Both the position numbers and the translations under genes were made by a program. The notes beneath the pieces are model-generated. The model was given only the letters and a program-made list of their open reading frames with translations. It made no database searches and was not told the DNA's origin. Below, one piece after another: positions 48,861 to 60,680 of a DNA stretch of 64,000 nt; positions within the stretch are counted from its first letter, which is position 1; each line of letters opens with the position of its first letter. Source of the stretch: Hypomyces perniciosus (Eukaryota; Ascomycota; Sordariomycetes; Hypocreales; Hypocreaceae); NCBI GenBank assembly GCA_008477525.1, contig SPDT01000007.1:1-64000 (forward strand). Direction: 5' to 3'.

Positions 48861-51800
48861 AATATATTTCTATTGCCTGCTTTTAGCAGTGCACTGCTTA
48901 CTTTAATAATAATTATTAATATACCTTTTAATAAACTCTTTTTTAATTTATTTATCTTACTTTATTTAATTATATACTTTATAGTTATTTAATATTTCTA
49001 TTAATTATATATTAGCTTTTTTAAGCTATAAATAAAAGAGATAATTAATAAATATACTTTTGTTTTATATATTTATAAATTTATATAATTAAATAGTAAT
49101 TTAATATAAAAAAGTATTGCGCTTTTAATTTAATTTATTAAAGGAAAAGAATTTAATTTACTTTAAAAAGGCTGCTGCTTTAAGCAGTAGTAATAATAAT
49201 AATAATGCCTTTTACGCGCAGGCGCATAAAGGCTAAAAAGCTTTTAAAGAATAGTTATTGCAGTAATAGAATATACCTTTATAGCTAGCGGCTTATAAGT
49301 TAAAAGTAACTGGTTTCCTGTATTTTTATATATTTTATTTTAGTAATTATATATTTATTAAATTTAATAGTGCTTTAAAGTACTTAAAGCGCTACTATAA
49401 TAAAATTTTCATAAGCTTATTAATAAATATAAAGTTAATAAAAAAATAAAAAACTATCAATAATCTTTTATAATATTGTTATTAAAGCTATGTATTTTAT
49501 ATATTAATATAATACAGGTAAATATTAATGTATATACTCTCTTTAATTATAAGATATATAGTTAATTAATTATTATAATTAATATTTTAATTAACGCTAA
49601 AGTTAAATTTTATTTTTTAAAAAAAGTAATATAAATTTATAGCCTTTTTCGCTATTTAAGTAAAGGCAAATAGTTTAGCTTCTATTATAAAGATACTAAT
49701 AGTATTTTAATATATTATATATTATAGGATAAAGCCTAAGAAAAATCAAATAAAATACCTTTAAAATAATATTTAAATATTTATATTATTAGTAAAAGAA
49801 ATATTATATAAAGCAGTTAAAACTTATATTTCCCTATATCCTTTATATTAAAGAGCTAGGAAATACTATATATATAGATAATAAATTAACTAGTTAACTG
49901 CTTTAAAATACTCTTTACTAAAATTAATTAAAAACTTTAATAAAGCCAAGGCGCTATAAACTATATTAGGCTTTATTATAACAGCTATATAAAGTATTAA
50001 TCCTACTTTCTTTTAATATATTTTAATAGTTACTTTTAATGCTTATAATATACTTTTCTAAAGCTTTATAATAAATATTAAAATTATCAAAAACTATATT
50101 CCTTTATTAGATTTAAATTATTTTGCAATTTTGTTAAAATAAGTTTTATAAAAAAGGTATATTTGATATTTTATATAGTTATAGGTAATTTTAATCTTTA
50201 AAAATTATTATATATCCCTTTTACTATAAACGTTATATTTTACTTTTAAAATATTTAATAGTTTAATATAATAAACTTTATTATTATAATAATATATAAC
50301 TATAATATTATTTATATAAAATATAATAAAGATTTTTTAAGCTTTATTATAAAAAAGATAAAGCTTTTTAAAGCTTTATTATAAAAAAGATAAAGCTTTT
50401 TAAAGCTTTATTATAAAAAGGATAAAGCTTTTTAAAGCTTAAAATTAACTTTTATTACTTTAAAGTTAAAGATAGTTTATTAAACTATAGCTTTAGTGAG
50501 TCTTTTAAGCTATATAAGGCTATTGTAAGCTTTAAATAAATATTTAGTTATTTAAAACCTTTAAGGAGTTTATATATAATTAGTTTTAAGTTTTTATTTT
50601 TTAAAGTATTAAAAAAGGTGCTTTTAATATTATATTACTTTAATTTAAAATTAAATTTTATTATAAAAGTGATAAATATATAGAAAAAATATACTATTAA
50701 TATAGCTATATATATACTTTTTATAGTAAAGTATTTTTATAAATCTACATAGACTATAAAATAACCTTTCTAAGATTTTAGATTTTTATTTTAATTAAAT
50801 TTATAAATAAAACCTTAATATACTAGTAATAGCTTTATTATTGCCTTGAAATATAATATTTTTTATTAGGTCCTTTTTGCATATAAAAAATTAATTTTAT
50901 TACATGCAGTTTACTTAAATTTATCTTTAAGTACGTATTTTATAAACTTTTTCTAATCTTTTAATAATTTCGCTAAATCCTTTTAATAAATAACTAGTTT
51001 ATTAAAAGCTATACTTTTCTAAAAAAAGGATTTATAGTTTACTGCTATATTAAAAACAATAAATATTATTTTTATACTTTTTAATTTATTATTTATTAGC
51101 TTTTATTAATTAAATAATAGTTAATATAATACTAAATTCAAGAGTTTAGTAATTATTAAATATATATTAAGTGTATTATCTTTAAAAGCAGTTTTTAAAG
51201 TATATATTTTAATTTTATATATAAAAAGATATTTATTAGCCTTTTTTATAAGCTGCTTTCTTTAAAGTTTTAAGCTTTTATTAATATTAGCTATTACTCT
51301 ACCATTTAAAGGATTATTAGCTAATACTTTTTTAAAAGTTTATTTTTTTTTATAAAAGTAAGTAAATCTTTTATATATTAGTTTACTTTTAGCTTTAATA
51401 GACTATTTCTTTTTATTCAGTTATATAATTTTAATATATAAGGCTATTCTTTTACTGTATCCTTTTCTTTAAAAAAGGGTAAATCGTTTATAAAAGTATT
51501 ACTTAAGGTTCCTATTAGCGCGCTAGTATTATCCATAAAGATTAATTATTTTAGGGTAGCTTTTAGTGTTTAAAGACTAAAAGGTCTTTTTAAGTGTATT
51601 AATAGCTTATTTAAAGTATTTATTAAGTTATCTTTAATGCTTTATATCTTTATTACCTTTAAAGGTATACTTTTCTTTTCTGTATTATTTATAAAGGTAT
51701 TCTTTACTGCAGGAATATATATTAAAAAGAGTTTAAATTTTAATTTATTTTCTTTAACTTTATCAAATAACTTATTTAACTTAGCTATAGACAGCTTATC

Positions 51801-52219
51801 CGCAATCTTTTTATTACTATTAAAAAAGCTAGTTTTATTAAACTATATATTTTTTATAATAATTACTTTTACTAGGCAAGGTAATTACATGTAATATATA
51901 TTATTTACAGTATAGTTAATAAAATATCTACTTAGCCTTTTAGGTTTAGTTTTAAATTCTTTTTTTTTTAGTTAGCTTTATGGTTTTTGTTAAGTATATA
52001 GGCGTAGCAGCTATATATATAGAGCCTGCTTTAATTTAGCTACAGATTTATAGAAAGCTCCTTTATTAAAAGGGGTATAAAGTCGCGGAACTATTGCTTT
52101 AATTTATTAATAGGTAATATTATATTAAGGCTGCATATAGGACTTATATTAATAATATACACTGCAGCTTTTATACTTTTAAGCTATAAGTCAGTTAAAA
52201 GGCCTGCAGCTTTTAGTAT
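48861..52219. other. AT-rich decayed stretch, unrecognised
   Basis: 3.4 kb, strongly AT-rich. Minus-strand frames are longest when stops are read as Gln (around 49200-50000 and 50900-51900), but no family was recognised. It contains the 32-bp repeat at 50339. Confidence 0.35.
50339..50438. repeat. Three tandem 32-bp palindromic units
   Basis: GCTTTATTATAAAAAAGATA + AAGCTTTTTAAA repeated at 50341, 50373 and 50405 with one substitution. Each unit contains AAAGCTTTW palindromes. The near identity in decayed DNA implies expansion after RIP. Confidence 0.9.
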
Positions 52220-52582
52220 TATCACGGCACCAAGCCTGCCCTTTAATAACTCATTAGTATCATATGCGTCCTTACGTAATGACTTGGTCCTACACTTTTA
52301 AACCACATTCTTATAGCTTCTTGCCTTATTTAAGGCACAATAAAGATATCACCTTAACCTGCTGTTCTGTATACCGTAATAGTTTATGCCTTCCTATAAC
52401 GACAGCGCTATTACCTTTAGCCCTTAACACTGCCCGAGAAGATTAATAAAGTCGCTGACAGCCTAGTCGCAATACTATAAAGAGCCCTATATCTTACAGA
52501 AAATTCACTAATCCCCGACTATAGCGAGACCCTAAGCCTAAAAGCCTATATCCCTGCAGTAAAGAATATACCCTAGCCTAGC

Positions 52583-52639
52583 TCCCTAGCCTATATTTAA
52601 TTCCCTAGCCCATATTTCATTCCCTAGCCTATATTTAAT
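52583..52639 (+). repeat. Three ~19-bp units behind the outer LTR
   Basis: TCCCTAGCCTATATTTAAT-type sequence three times in tandem in the leader. Confidence 0.8.
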
Positions 52640-53002
52640 TTAAAAATATTAAAGGAAAAATAAAAGGTATAAAAAGGGACTTTAATTAGAAAGCGAGACT
52701 CGCTAATTACTTCCGCGACCAGCTTTATATTTATATTATCCTGAAAGCTTATAATAATAATTATAACCTAACCCTATAGCTTTAAGTACTAGAACTTAAG
52801 CAGTTCTTTAATATTATCTCTAACTACTTTTAGAACTAAAAGTATAACTTTAATATAGCCTTAAAATAAAAGGAGTTTAAGACTACTGCCATTATTAAAA
52901 ACCTAAAGCTTATTTAATATAAAGTCTAAAGCTAAAGCAATATAATCAATAAACTTATTAAAGCTAAAAGTAATAATATTTTAAAGCATTAGACTAATAA
53001 CC

Positions 53003-53358
53003 TGTCACGACCCGAACATGCAGCCTATATATGTAAACGTTATATGTGTATACACGTAACTAGGACCAACGATCAGGATGCGGTCCCCGACTCTTATATA
53101 ACGGACCGCGCCTCTAGAGGATCGGTCCACGACCTAAAGACATTGGTCCTCAATATATTTCCTTTATATATATATAACTAGCTTATCACTTATTTAGTAT
53201 AGTTACTTAAATAGTTATTAATAATTGCATTCACTAAAACTGCCTGTTTTACAGAATTGTAACTATATTACCTTATTTAGTATTTATCCCTGACCTCTCT
53301 GTTAATATAAACCCATAAACCTTGGTTTATCCCTTAAGAATTAACCTAGATTGTTATA
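53003..53358 (+). repeat. Inner Gypsy 5' LTR
   Basis: 356 bp. Contains GGTCCACGACC and TTTCCTTTATATATATA (likely TATA region). Differs from the 3' LTR mostly by C/T and G/A changes. Confidence 0.9.
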
Positions 53359-53781
53359 CATTAACGACTTTTATTTAGAAGGCTACTGAAAATCTTAAGC
53401 AATATCGCAAGCATATCCGCTACAGTATCCTCTTCTAATAACCCTAACACTCCACCTTCCGCTCCACCTCTTTATTAAAGACAAGACTATAACAGAGATA
53501 ATAATATAAGTGGAAGTAAAGATAAAGATAAAGTCAATAAAACAAAACAACTCTGCATTTGCATAAAGGAAGCCTTCCAATATATAGAAGCTAACTGTAT
53601 AGAATAGGAATAACGCTATTAATACTTAGTCGCTGAAAACGCTAAACTTTAGCAAGTAATTCACTAATAGCAAGCAGCCATTATAGACTTACAGAACCAA
53701 GCATTACCTGCACCTGCTCTAAACCCTATACCGAACCTTAGAGGGAACTAACCTTTAAGGGATTTAAGAGAATCGCTTAAA

Positions 53782-54730
53782 ATGCAACCCCTTAAACACT
53801 TTAACGGAAATACTATAGCACTTTAACTATTTCTCACTCAACTATACAACTATTTCACCTACTTCCTAACCAGCCTTAGCATAAAGACTAATAAAGTTCT
53901 CCTAGCTGCCAGACAACTTAAAGGGAATGCCTTAAAGTAGTTTAAACCTACTTAAAGGGATTTCCTTAATAATAAAGCCAATACTAATAAGTAAACGCAA
54001 ACCATATTTACTAGTTATAATTAGTTTAAAGAAAAGTTAAAGAATATCTTTAATAATATTAGTAAAAAATATACTACAGAAAATAAATTTATAAACTTAA
54101 TTTAAAAAAGAAAATACTTTAACTATACTATACACTTTAAAAACTATACTTTTAAGGTTAAATAGGGAAACTCTACTTTTATTAAATGTTTTTATAATAG
54201 ATTTAAACTAAAAGTTAAAAGGGAAATTTATAAATTCCCCTATAATAAAGGCATTATTAAGTTTATTAAAAAATATATAAATATAAATAATTTACTTTAT
54301 AAACTTTATTTAAATATAAAAAAAGGATAATAGTAATCTAGACAAGTTTATAAGTATTAAAGATATATAAACTAAAGCAAAAAGCAATAAAAGTATATTG
54401 CTAGCTTTAATAATAAAAGACCTAGTTAAATAAATTTAAATACTATCTAGAAAAAAAAGGCAAAAGTTATCTATTATAATTATAATAAGTTAAAATACTT
54501 TTTAAAGGACTATAAAGCTCTATAAAAGCCAAGAACTAATAAACCTTAAAAGCCTGCGCCAGAACCTGGATAAAAGGTTAATATAGTTTCGAAAACTATT
54601 AACTATATATTATTTAGCTAGACTGTATACTATAATAATAGCTGCCTCGCTTATAAATCCAGTAAAGATAAAAGCAGATAATACCTGAAATAACCTAAAA
54701 AGATATCTATAATAAACTAAAGGGGATACT
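53782..54730 (+). pseudogene. Inner Gypsy gag
   Basis: ATG at 53782 (M-Q-P-L-K-H-F-N-G) opens a Gag-like frame: a capsid-type block with L-F-L-T-Q-L-Y-N-Y-F, A-R-Q-L-K-G-N-A-L, then a decayed zinc knuckle near 54470 (Y-Y-N-Y-N-K-L-K-Y-F-L-K-D-Y-K, from C-x2-C-x4-H-x4-C). Many TAA/TAG at Gln positions. Confidence 0.75.
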
Positions 54731-56000
54731 AATCAAGACTTAGATCCTCGACTCTTAAAGGCATTTTTAAAGAAAATAAAGTAAACAAGTACTTACTATA
54801 CCTAGATAGTTTAACGGAATAAAACCTAGACTTTAATTATATAAAGTTAAATAAAGATAATAGTATCCCAGATAGATAAACGGTTACTATAATCAACTAC
54901 TAATATCTTAATTAAATTACTATAGGCAATAAAGGATAAATTAATAGCAGTAACTCTAACAATAAAAATAAGAATAACCCTTTATAATATAGACTATCAC
55001 TATATAATACTATACTTTCAAAACTAGAAAATATACTGCCTATAAACAGTAACCTTAAGGGTAAGTTAAATAAATACTACCTAAACCTAATTAAAAAAGT
55101 TGCTATAGGTATATAATAAAATAGGTTAAACCTATGCCTATATAAACAGCTTTACGCGCAAGATAGAGCTAATAACGAAATAGCTATCCAAGTAATTCTA
55201 GCTACTTTAGCTATATAAGCAAAACCTGTATATTTCTATATATAAAGTAACTATACTATAAATAACCCCACTTATAAAAAACACTATACTATATCCTAGG
55301 TCACTGATATTGCATATAGGTGTATAGTATACTTTCGAGAGAAAGTAAAATATAATGCATTCCTGATTAGAATCCCGTTCCACTTTATGGAATAGGTATA
55401 GGATTATAACGCTTTCGAAAAATAGATTATAACCATACAGTATCGAGACTTTAAGATTGTTATTATTAAACTAGATACCGAAACCCTAAAGGAATATTGT
55501 TAGCTATAAAGACTTAAAGGATATAAGTTTAAAGGATACTATATTTACTATTAGGAGAAATTAATAGAATAGCACTTCCGCTATAATGGAAGGTTTAAGT
55601 ATAATTAATAACACTACTTGGAGTGCAATAGTCTAAAGTATATTACATATAAGCGAAATAAGTTGCAGGATTAGCATTTATAATAAATTAACGATACCCT
55701 ATACTTATCGCCAGACTATATATACTGTTAGAAGGATAAGTATACTATCTACTTACAGGAAAAGCTCTAAAAGTAGTAAACGTAAAAGTATATAGGGTAT
55801 AAACCTACCTTAAAAGACAGAGAGATTAATTAGATTATAAGGGAACTGCATTAAAACCAGTTTAACTTTATTACCTATAAAAAAACCGCCTATAATAAAA
55901 GAAGGTAGCATTTACTTTAAAGAACCCCGACTAAATGCGAAATTTATGTAAGAAAAAAAGAATTAAGAAATAATTAACATTACCTATAAAAGGGCTATAA
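54731..56000 (+). pseudogene. Extra segment between gag knuckle and protease
   Basis: About 400 codons in the polyprotein frame that match no standard Gypsy domain known to me. A central part (55290-55760) has the character of a folded domain: F-L-I-R-I-P-F-H-F-M-E, Y-R-D-F-K-I-V-I-I-K-L-D, K-L-I-E-Q-H-F-R-Y-N-G-R-F, C-N-S-L-K-Y-I-T-Y-K-R-N-K-L, Y-L-S-P-D-Y-I-Y-C-Q-K-D-K-Y. It could be an acquired host domain or a family-specific Gag extension. Confidence 0.5.
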
Positions 56001-56040
56001 GGTAATAATCGACAAATTATATCTCTTAAAATATTAAATA

Positions 56041-59000
56041 ATAAAAGTAATAATAAAGATTTACTATATTTTAAATTAAAGATAATAGTTAAGGGATATT
56101 GGCTATATATATTAATAAATAGTAGAGCAATAAGTAATTTTATTACACCTATAACTATAAATCGCTTACAGTTACTTTAAAAAAAGAAAACTAAACTATA
56201 TTAACTTTATCAGGTAAAAGAAGGAGCCTTTATATATAATAATAGATAGGTTAAGTGAAAGACTAATTATCTCGAACTTAAAATCGCTAAATATAAGGGA
56301 GTAGTTCCTTATAATATAGTAAATATCAATAAGTATAATATTATTCTCGGTTATCTTTAGTTAAAACGCAATAACTTTAATATCGACTAGGAGAATAGCC
56401 AGCTTCGTTAGCGCAATAATAAAGCTCCCCTAGCGATTAAAACTATTAGAAAGGCCTTAGCTGCAGGGCAGAAATCCTATATAAAACCCCTAGGTATACC
56501 AAAGAAAGGAATTAAAAAATTTACTTTTAATTTAATTACAGAAATAATCCACCTAAAAATAAGACTTAAATAAAGTAAAGGGAAGGATAAATAAATCCAA
56601 AAAATAATTGCCTTTTTACAGAAAGCATTTAATAATATTAACAAAATACTCGAAATAAAAAGCCCTAAAATAGCAGTATTACTAAAACGGCTATAGAATA
56701 TCCTTAAAGAATACTAGAAGTATAATAAACTATTCAAGGAAACACTTAATATAAAACTACCGGAATATAGTTAATAGGACTATATAATTAAGCTTAAAGA
56801 TAATGCAAGCACCACCTTTTATAAGATTTACAATCTAAACGAAAAGGACCTTAAAAGCCTATGCAATTATTTAAATAATATATTAGCTAAAGGGTATATT
56901 TAACCCTCTTTATTAAAAGCAGGCTATCCTATTATATTTATATTAAAGAAAAAAGGCAAACTATAGTTAATTATAGATTACTGATAGTTTAATGAAACTA
57001 CTATTAAAGATAAACCTCTATTACTATTAATTATAAAATTGCAGGATAGACTATATAGGAAAAAGTGGTTTATAGCGCTAGACTTTAAAGGCGCTTATAA
57101 CTTTATTTAAATTAAGGAAGGATATAAATGGATAACTGCGTTTCGAACCAAGTATAGCTTATTCGAATACCTACTTATACCTTTCAGTCTCACTAATGCC
57201 CCTGCAATATTCCAAAAGATAATTAACAATATATTAAAAGAATACCTTAACATCTTTATAGTTATCTACCTAAATAATATCCTAATCTTCTTAAATACCC
57301 TTAAAGAATATAAAGCATATATCTATAAGGTATTACAGACACTATAGGACGCCAAGTTACTTATAGAACCAGAGAAATGCAAATTCTATATATAGAAAGT
57401 CACTTTCCTAGGATATATTATTACCCTTAAAGAAATCTATATAAATCCATTAAAGGTATAAGCAGTAAAAAAATAGCCTATACCTATAATAGTTAAAGAA
57501 GTCTAAAGCTTTTTAAGACTTATTAACTATTATTAACGATTTATTAAAAACTATAAAAGTATTATATAGACTCTCTATGAATTTATTAAAAAAGACTGAA
57601 AGTTTCTATAGGCATTAAATATACAGAACGTATTTAATAAACTTAAGCAGCTTATCTCGGAAAACCCTATACTTATTATATTTAACCTATCCAAAGAAAC
57701 AAAAGTTAAAACAGACGCTTTTAACTTTACTATAAGAGCTTAACTTAGTTAAAAGGATAAAAACAGTAAACTACGCCCTATTGCCTTTTATTTTCAAGCA
57801 CTATACAGCACAGAATTAAACTACCCAATATATAATAAGGAATTCCTTGCTATTATTCTTGCATTTAAAGAATAGCAATACTACCTATTAAAAGGAATAT
57901 ATAAAGTTAAAATATATACTGACTATAAGAATATCGTGTATTTCGCGATAGTTTAATAACTTTCTGGAAAATAGATCCGCTACGCGGAATACCTCTTAGA
58001 ATTCAACTATATCCTAATCCACTAGAAAGGATCTAAAAACAGACGAGCAGACGCACTTAGCAGACAAGCTAACTATAACCAGGGAAAGATTAAGTATACT
58101 AGGCAGATCTTAAAATAAACCCCTAAAGGATATTACTAATAAATAGCACTTTAAGCTATATATAAAGTATCCGGTAATAATACTACGCTCTAATGCATTA
58201 AAGAGTATTATATTACCTAAGATAACAATAGATTCCTAAAAGATATAGAGTTCGACGATAAAGGAACTCGACAATAAAATAAAAAGATCTAGATCTTAAA
58301 TAAACTCTAGAAGAATATAGTTATAGAAGTTCATTAATACCCAATATATAGATATAAGGGTATTTGCAAGACCTGCGAACAAGTATAAAGGTACTTTGAG
58401 TTTTAAAGGCTCAAAAAAGTAGTATAAAATGTTATTTCTCGCTACACAACTTATAGAACAGTTAAACCCTTAAAACACAAACTATACAGCAAACTCCAAC
58501 CCTTGCCAGTACCAGAACAACTATAAGAATCGATTTTATTAGACTTTATCATTAAACTACTATTATCTATTAAACTAAGATTAAAGATTAAGTATAACAG
58601 TATCTTAGTAATTATAGACCAATTCACTAAATACTTTTACTTCTTTCTATATAAAGAAGCAATAGATATAGAAACACTAGCTTATATATTTTTGCGATTC
58701 GTTGCAGCTAACTATATAATTCCAGCCAAGATTATTTCTAACTAAGGATTAACCTTTATATCTAAATTCTAGCAAGCATTTATAAGCCAGTTAGGTATAA
58801 ATTATAAGCTTAATACTATATACTACCTACAGACAGATAAATAGATAGAACGCATTAACTAGATTATTAAAGCCTATCTAAGAAGTTACATCAACTTCAA
58901 CTAAAACAATTAGGTAGAGAAGCTACCAATCGCATAAATATCCTATAACAGCGACATTTCGGAGTTAACTAGACTTAGCCTTATATACGCTAACTATAGC

Positions 59001-59598
59001 TTTACGCTAGATATATACAGAGCGCTAAGAAAAGGCCTATATATCGATAAAGTATAAATTAAAGCCGAAGATATAAAGCAATTATATAAAGAAATGCAGG
59101 TATACCTCCACTTTACATAAAAAAAGAACAAAAAAGTATATTAATAAGCATAGATTAAAGGGACTAATCTTTAAGGAGGGAGATATAGTTTACCTATACT
59201 ATTATTCACTAAGAAAAAAGACTGCAAATATTAAAACAACGCGACTAAGTAATAAATTGGATTTTAAGAAACTTAAACTTTACCCAGTTAAAAAGGTTAT
59301 TTTAGAAGTTATTTATAAACTTATATTACTAGACAGTATCCGAATTCACCCGGTATTTTATATCTTACTACTTAAAAAAGCATCATAAAACGAATTAGAA
59401 AATAGACCAATTATAGACTCGATTAAAGTCTTACTAGTCGAAAAAGAATATAAAGTTAAAGAAATTAAAGCTATAAGAGCAGAAGACAATAAGCGCTAGT
59501 ACCTAGTTAAATAGAAAAACTATAGAGAAGAATATAGCTCCTGGGAACCTATTAAATACTTGTTGAACGCTAAAGCGAAACTTAAGCAGTTCCACTAG
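56041..59598 (+). pseudogene. Inner Gypsy pol: PR-RT-RNaseH-IN-chromodomain
   Basis: Protease near 56120 (L-I-N-S-R-A-I-S-N-F-I, from L-I-D-S-G-A-T-S-N-F-I). RT 56870-57450 (A-K-G-Y-I, P-S-L-L-K-A-G-Y-P, L-D-F-K-G-A-Y-N, F-R-T-K-Y-S-L-F-E-Y, Y-L-N-N-I-L at ~57270, L-G-Y-I-I). RNase H 57700-58070 (K-T-D-A-F-N-F, T-D-Y-K-N-I, R-R-A-D-A-L-S-R). Integrase 58330-59150 (zinc-binding-like C-K-T-C, L-D-F-I-I, I-I-D-Q-F-T-K-Y, S-N-Q-G-L-T-F-I-S, T-D-K-Q-I-E-R-I-N). A chromodomain at 59490-59598 (Y-L-V-K-x-K-N-Y, W-E-P) suggests targeting to heterochromatin. Catalytic D-D of RT and the protease Asp have become Asn by G-to-A change, so it is dead. Confidence 0.88.
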
Positions 59599-59965
59599 TC
59601 CTTAGGATTAGGGAACCTATATCCACAAACTCCTCGCTAATCCTAAAAGAAGACTAATCCACTTTGTAGATAACTCCCAGCGCTTAGATATCCTCGACTA
59701 TATATTGCTTGTAAGCATTAAAGGCAGGAAGAATATTATCCTTTGCATTAAGCTCCGCTATACCTTAATAAACTAATTCTTTACCCCGCTCTTTAGTTTT
59801 TTTATAAATCTTGCAAATCTAAGCTAAACGACCTACCGCTGCAGAAAAACGTTCCTGCAACTCAGATATCTGCTACTGCAGATCTATTAAATTATTACCA
59901 GCCTCTTCCTTTTTACAATTAAGTTTTTTCTGTTAATTAAGAAGACGAGTAACTAAAAAGAAGGG
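59582..59965 (-). pseudogene. Antisense coiled-coil frame in inner Gypsy
   Basis: On the minus strand, between the polypurine side and the chromodomain, a ~125-codon frame is open apart from RIP-type TAA/TAG. It contains L-Q-x-Q-I-S-E-L-Q-E-R-F-S-A-A-V-G-R-L-A, K-T-K-E-R-G-K-E-L-V, G-I-A-E-L-N-A and E-D-I-x-A-L-G-V, a clear heptad pattern of a coiled coil. It ends at 59582 and overlaps the last codons of the chromodomain on the other strand. Similar short coiled-coil proteins are annotated as hypothetical proteins in many fungal genomes, some I believe within retrotransposons (memory, not searched). Confidence 0.6.
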
Positions 59966-60324
59966 CTAACAAAATAAAACAAAAATGCATAAGAAAGACC
60001 TATAAAACAAAGCTACCAGTACCCTGTCACAAGCCTTCTTTTAATAAACGCATTCAGAATAAGATAAATTTCCGCCTAATATCTAATAATGCAGTTTGTT
60101 CTTAAAAACAATATATACACGGCATATTAGCTAGAGAACCTCAAACGGAAATAGACGCCGAAAGAATATCGCGCTCGCGGTCTTTACAAGTAGTAACTGA
60201 AGATTTCTTTAATATACAGTTACTTATAATAAATATATAATAAGACAGAAGGGGGTAACGCATAATAGAAGGAGAAAGAAGAATTTATGGTTTTAAGGGC
60301 AAGACTATTAGGAGGGGGATATTA

Positions 60325-60680
60325 TATTATGACCCGAATATGCAGCCTATGCATATAAACGTTATATATGTATATATGTAACCAGGACTGATAATTAGGA
60401 TATAGTCCCCGACTCTTATATAATGGACTGCGCCTTTAGAGGATTGGTTTACGACCTAAGGATATCGGTCCTTAATGTATTTCCTTTATATATATACAAC
60501 TGGCTTGTTATTTATTTAGTATAGTTACTTAGATAGTTATTAACAATTGCATTTACTAGAACCGCCTATTCTACAGAATCGTGATTACGTTACCCTACTT
60601 AGTATTTATCCCTGACCTCTCTGTCAATATAAACCCACAAACCTCGGTTTATCCCTTAAGAATTAACCCGGATCGTCATA
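60325..60680 (+). repeat. Inner Gypsy 3' LTR
   Basis: 356 bp, preceded by AGGAGGGGGA and followed by the second TAACC. Same length as the 5' LTR. Confidence 0.9.

Larger units (their letters stand above)
53003..60680 (+). mobile_element. Complete Gypsy retrotransposon (chromointegrase type), RIP-damaged
   Basis: 7678 bp with two 356-bp LTRs (53003-53358, 60325-60680) and a perfect TAACC target duplication (52998-53002, 60681-60685). The LTR starts TGTCACGACCCG and ends TCGTCATA/TTGTTATA, RIP forms of TCGTCACA. Order inside: gag with zinc knuckle, an extra ~400-codon segment, protease, reverse transcriptase, RNase H, integrase, chromodomain, antisense frame, polypurine tract AGGAGGGGGA (60310-60319). 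It inserted into the gag region of the outer Gypsy element. Both LTRs and pol are damaged, but pol remains readable. Confidence 0.93.
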
